A stretch of DNA of 64,000 nt from Limisalsivibrio acetivorans (GTDB taxonomy: Bacteria; Chrysiogenota; Deferribacteres; Deferribacterales; Geovibrionaceae). The translations under genes and the position numbers were made by a program. The notes beneath the pieces are model-generated. The model did not search any database, was not told where the DNA came from, and was given only the letters and a program-made list of their open reading frames with translations. The stretch covers positions 177,987 to 241,986 of the forward strand of contig NZ_ATWF01000001.1 of NCBI RefSeq assembly GCF_000421105.1, given 5' to 3'. Below, in pieces: positions 61,832 to 64,000 of the stretch (position 1 is the stretch's first letter; every line of letters begins with the position of its first letter).

Positions 61832-62532
61832 TAAGGATTAATAAATATATTGCCTCCAGACACGGATGTTCCAGGCGTGAGGCGGACAGGCTCATCGCCG
61901 CTGGAAAGGTTCGTGTTAATGGGGAAGTTACCGAAGAGATGGGTCTGCAGGTGGACCCCGATAAGGACGATGTCGAGGTTGAGGGCTATAAAGAGGTCAC
62001 AAAGGACAAGATGTACTTCGCCTTCTACAAGCCCGAAGGTGTTTTAACAGCTTACGGAGAAGGGCAGGGGGGGAAGAAGACCCTCGATAACTGGCCCCGA
62101 CTTGCAAGATACAAGCTCCCCTATTCGGGAAGGCTTGATTACGACAGCGAAGGGCTTATCATACTCACAAACGACGGCGATCTTATCCTGCGCCTCCAGA
62201 GGGCGGAGTTCAAGGTGGAGAAGGAGTACCATGTAACCACTACGAAGGAGCTCCCAAAGGGGGCCGAAGAGGAGATGCGCCGGGGTTTAAAGACCGAAGA
62301 GGCGGAGTACCGCCCCTGCCGTGCCAAACGAACCGGGGAGAGGAGATACAGGGTAGTTCTCACAGAGGGTAAGAAACGTCAGGTGAGGATGATGTTCCGC
62401 CATTTCGGCGTCAGGGTTATCAGCCTTAAGCGGGTCCGTATCGGTCCGGTGGATCTTGAGGGGCTTGAGCCCGGTAAATGGCGGGAGCTTAAGGACTACG
62501 AGACAGAGGAGCTTATAAGATGTACAGAGTAA
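61828..62532 (+). CDS. rluB: rRNA pseudouridine synthase, RsuA/RluB family
   Basis: A 234-residue enzyme with an N-terminal S4 domain (MIRINKYIASRHGCSRREADRLIAAGKVRVNGEV) and the catalytic motif GRLDYDSEGLIILTNDGDL. RluB modifies 23S rRNA, RsuA 16S rRNA; the gene's place after scpB favours RluB, but sequence alone does not decide. Overlaps queD by 13 bp. Confidence 0.92.
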   Translation: MIRINKYIASRHGCSRREADRLIAAGKVRVNGEVTEEMGLQVDPDKDDVEVEGYKEVTKDKMYFAFYKPEGVLTAYGEGQGGKKTLDNWPRLARYKLPYSGRLDYDSEGLIILTNDGDLILRLQRAEFKVEKEYHVTTTKELPKGAEEEMRRGLKTEEAEYRPCRAKRTGERRYRVVLTEGKKRQVRMMFRHFGVRVISLKRVRIGPVDLEGLEPGKWRELKDYETEELIRCTE

Positions 62533-62882
62533 GGGTTATAAAAAGTTTTTCAGCCGCCCACAACCTTCGTGAATATGAGGGTGACTGCGAGAATCTCCAT
62601 GGGCATAACTGGCGTGTGGAGGCGTATCTTGCGGGTGAGGAGCTTGACAATATAGGTATGCTGGTGGATTTCAAGGTGCTCAAGAAGCGTCTTAAGGATG
62701 TTCTGGATGAGCTGGACCACCAGTACATAAACGATCTCGATTATTTTAAGAGTGTTAACCCCACGAGCGAGAACATGTGCAGATACATATACATGAAGCT
62801 GAAGGAGACCTTCGGAGGTATGGTGGAGCGTGTGGTCGTGTGGGAGAGCGATAACTCAGCGGCGGAATACTTTGAGCAGTAA
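62520..62882 (+). CDS. queD: 6-carboxytetrahydropterin synthase QueD
   Basis: A 120-residue enzyme of queuosine synthesis that turns dihydroneopterin triphosphate into 6-carboxytetrahydropterin. Zinc histidines are in FSAAHNLREYEGDCENLHGHNW; the catalytic Cys27-type residue is the Cys in GDCENLHG and the DHQYIND block follows. The GTP-derived substrate would come from GTP cyclohydrolase I, not seen here. Overlaps queE by 11 bp. Confidence 0.95.
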   Translation: MYRVRVIKSFSAAHNLREYEGDCENLHGHNWRVEAYLAGEELDNIGMLVDFKVLKKRLKDVLDELDHQYINDLDYFKSVNPTSENMCRYIYMKLKETFGGMVERVVVWESDNSAAEYFEQ

Positions 62883-63570
62883 GGGCTATATAAAAGAGGT
62901 ATTTGCCTCCATACAGGGTGAGGGACTCTTCAGCGGAGCGAGGCAGATATTCATACGTTTTGCCGGCTGTTCTGCGGGTTGCTCCTATTGCGATACGGAC
63001 TATGAGGCCGGGGAAACCTTCGACTTCGGCGGTCTTGAGGTGGAGAACCCGATCTCTGCCTCCGAGCTTGCGGAGCTCGTTCAGGACCGCTGGGAGATGG
63101 GGGAGTTTCACTCCGTTGCCTTCACAGGGGGAGAACCCCTAGAGCAGAAGGAATTCCTCTTTGAGACAGCCTCGATCCTCAGAGAAAACGCACTCCTTAT
63201 GCTGGAGACCTCCGGTTTTAATCATGAACTTATCCCCGAATCGGCAGAACTCTTTGATATGCTCAGTATAGATGTTAAAATATGTGAAGAGGGGTGGGAC
63301 GAGCGTTTACCCGCTCTCCTTGATATACTCAACGAGATACCCGGCGAGTTGTATTACCTTAAACTCATAGCAGATATAAACAATACTGATGAGGACTTCG
63401 AGTTTGCCGCCGGACTTCTAAGCGGGGTGTTCTGCACTGGAATGTTCCTGCAGAGTGTGGATAACTCTCTGGATTTCAAGACAATTGATAAAATACAGGC
63501 TATAATGTATAAAAAGGGAGCGGCTCTCCTTTACAGGCCGCAAATTCATAAATTAGCCGGGTTTAGATGA
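62872..63570 (+). CDS. queE: 7-carboxy-7-deazaguanine synthase QueE
   Basis: A 232-residue radical-SAM enzyme that forms the deazaguanine ring of queuosine. The Fe-S cysteines are in FAGCSAGCSYCDTDYE (CxxxCxxC) and the SAM-binding GGEPL follows. Start TTG at 62872 inside the end of queD gives the family N-terminus KEVFASIQGEGLFSGARQIFIRF. queC and queF are not in the window. Confidence 0.94.
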   Translation: MSSKGYIKEVFASIQGEGLFSGARQIFIRFAGCSAGCSYCDTDYEAGETFDFGGLEVENPISASELAELVQDRWEMGEFHSVAFTGGEPLEQKEFLFETASILRENALLMLETSGFNHELIPESAELFDMLSIDVKICEEGWDERLPALLDILNEIPGELYYLKLIADINNTDEDFEFAAGLLSGVFCTGMFLQSVDNSLDFKTIDKIQAIMYKKGAALLYRPQIHKLAGFR

Positions 63571-64000
63571 TGAAACTTTTCAGCAAAAAGGAACAGACCT
63601 TTCAGGACGCAATGGACCTGTACAACAAGAAGAAGTACAAGCAGGCAGCCGAGATCTGCGAGAATCTTCTTAAGGTTCACAAGGAGAACTTTGAGATTCT
63701 GAACCTCCTGGGCGACACCTACCACAAGCTTGGTGATAAGAAGAAGGCTCTGGAAACCTTTAACAAACTGCTGAAAAAATTCGAAGGGGAGAGCTTTGTG
63801 GACAGAGCTCTCGCTCTGACAAAGAAGATTATAAGGCTTTACCCCGAAGAGGTTGAGTACAGGGAGAAGCTTGCTGAGATATACGGCCGCAAGAAACTCG
63901 TTCGTGAGATGATGGACCTGCTCGAGGATATCGCCACTAATTACGAGTCAGAGGGCAAGCCCACCGAGGCCTCCCGTGTTCTCCGCCGTATGCTTGAGAT
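63567..64000 (+). CDS. TPR-repeat protein (3' truncated)
   Basis: The frame opens at ATG 63567 (overlapping the queE stop) and stays open to the window edge, giving at least 144 residues. It is Lys- and Leu-rich. TPR units: DAMDLYNKKKYKQAAEICENLLKVHKENFEILNLLGDTYHKLGDKKKALETFNKLL, and later REMMDLLEDIATNYESEGKPTEASRVLRRMLE. No signal peptide. Role unknown; protein-protein interaction is the only inference. The end of the gene is outside the window. Confidence 0.85.
   Translation, partial: MMKLFSKKEQTFQDAMDLYNKKKYKQAAEICENLLKVHKENFEILNLLGDTYHKLGDKKKALETFNKLLKKFEGESFVDRALALTKKIIRLYPEEVEYREKLAEIYGRKKLVREMMDLLEDIATNYESEGKPTEASRVLRRMLE

Noticed and set aside
1-64000. tRNA, rRNA, prophage or insertion sequence
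   Set aside because: All gaps longer than 100 bp were read for cloverleaf, CCA ends, terminal repeats and transposase motifs and none was found.

Overview
The window looks like core chromosome of a Gram-negative anaerobe or facultative anaerobe. It carries an RND efflux pump with a TolC-type outer-membrane channel, type IV pilus motors, a ferredoxin-dependent indolepyruvate oxidoreductase, two membrane-anchored or lipid-linked Fe-S/PHP loci and a compact set of translation genes. Base composition is near 50% GC, genes are tightly packed with many 1-20 bp overlaps, and TTG and GTG starts are common. Gene content and order (mannose-type PTS next to HPr and Enzyme I; rimP-nusA-ylxR/L7Ae-infB-DUF503-rbfA-truB; rpsO-pnp-M16 protease-dut) would fit the Deferribacterota (Geovibrio/Denitrovibrio relatives). 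That assignment is an inference from memory of gene content, not a search result. No tRNA, rRNA, CRISPR array, prophage or intact insertion sequence was seen.

Layout. 1-3780: mannose-family PTS components IIB (5' end cut off), IIC, IID, then HPr and Enzyme I. 3849-11994: a long plus-strand run with phospholipid genes (pgsA, a DUF362 Fe-S protein, plsY), the riboflavin pathway (ribD, ribE, ribBA, ribH), nusB, an unknown protein, a DUF4911-like protein and a TldD protease. 11994-18504: an OB-fold/HD nuclease-like protein, a DUF502 membrane protein with its own strong promoter, aroE and the pilus trio pilB-pilT-pilC. 18505-18748 is a non-coding gap with possible RNA structure and a terminator. 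18749-24209 (minus): adaptor, RND pump and TolC-like channel. 24210-24665 is the only gap above 300 bp and holds two palindromes. 24666-29824: LOG protein, two PHP proteins, a membrane-anchored helical protein and iorA-iorB.

29825-36924 is the nusA/infB translation operon. 36947-41127: rpsO, pnp, an M16 protease and dut. 41260-46149: a glycogen phosphorylase-like enzyme, a thioesterase, a macrodomain protein and an MFS transporter. 46150-46444 holds a duplicated 28-bp element. 46445-55007: an HDOD protein (minus), then BI-1-like protein, pgeF, yggS, a YGGT protein, a potassium channel, a PIN-TRAM protein, ispD and a C45-type acyltransferase. 55004-58838 (minus): an osmoprotectant ABC importer of the YehZYXW type. 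58967-64000: M50 protease, trpS, scpA, scpB, a pseudouridine synthase, queD, queE and a TPR protein that runs off the end.

The most interesting non-gene signals are two promoters that place the predicted transcription start within a couple of bases of the start codon (DUF502 at 12997 and M50 protease at 58967, both without a Shine-Dalgarno sequence), a nested set of complementary segments after pilC suggesting a structured RNA, a hairpin plus T-run directly before rimP, a near-identical 28-bp repeat pair with hairpin potential near 46300, and a perfect 7-3-7 palindrome ahead of the efflux operon. No clearly novel multi-gene system was found; most genes belong to known families.
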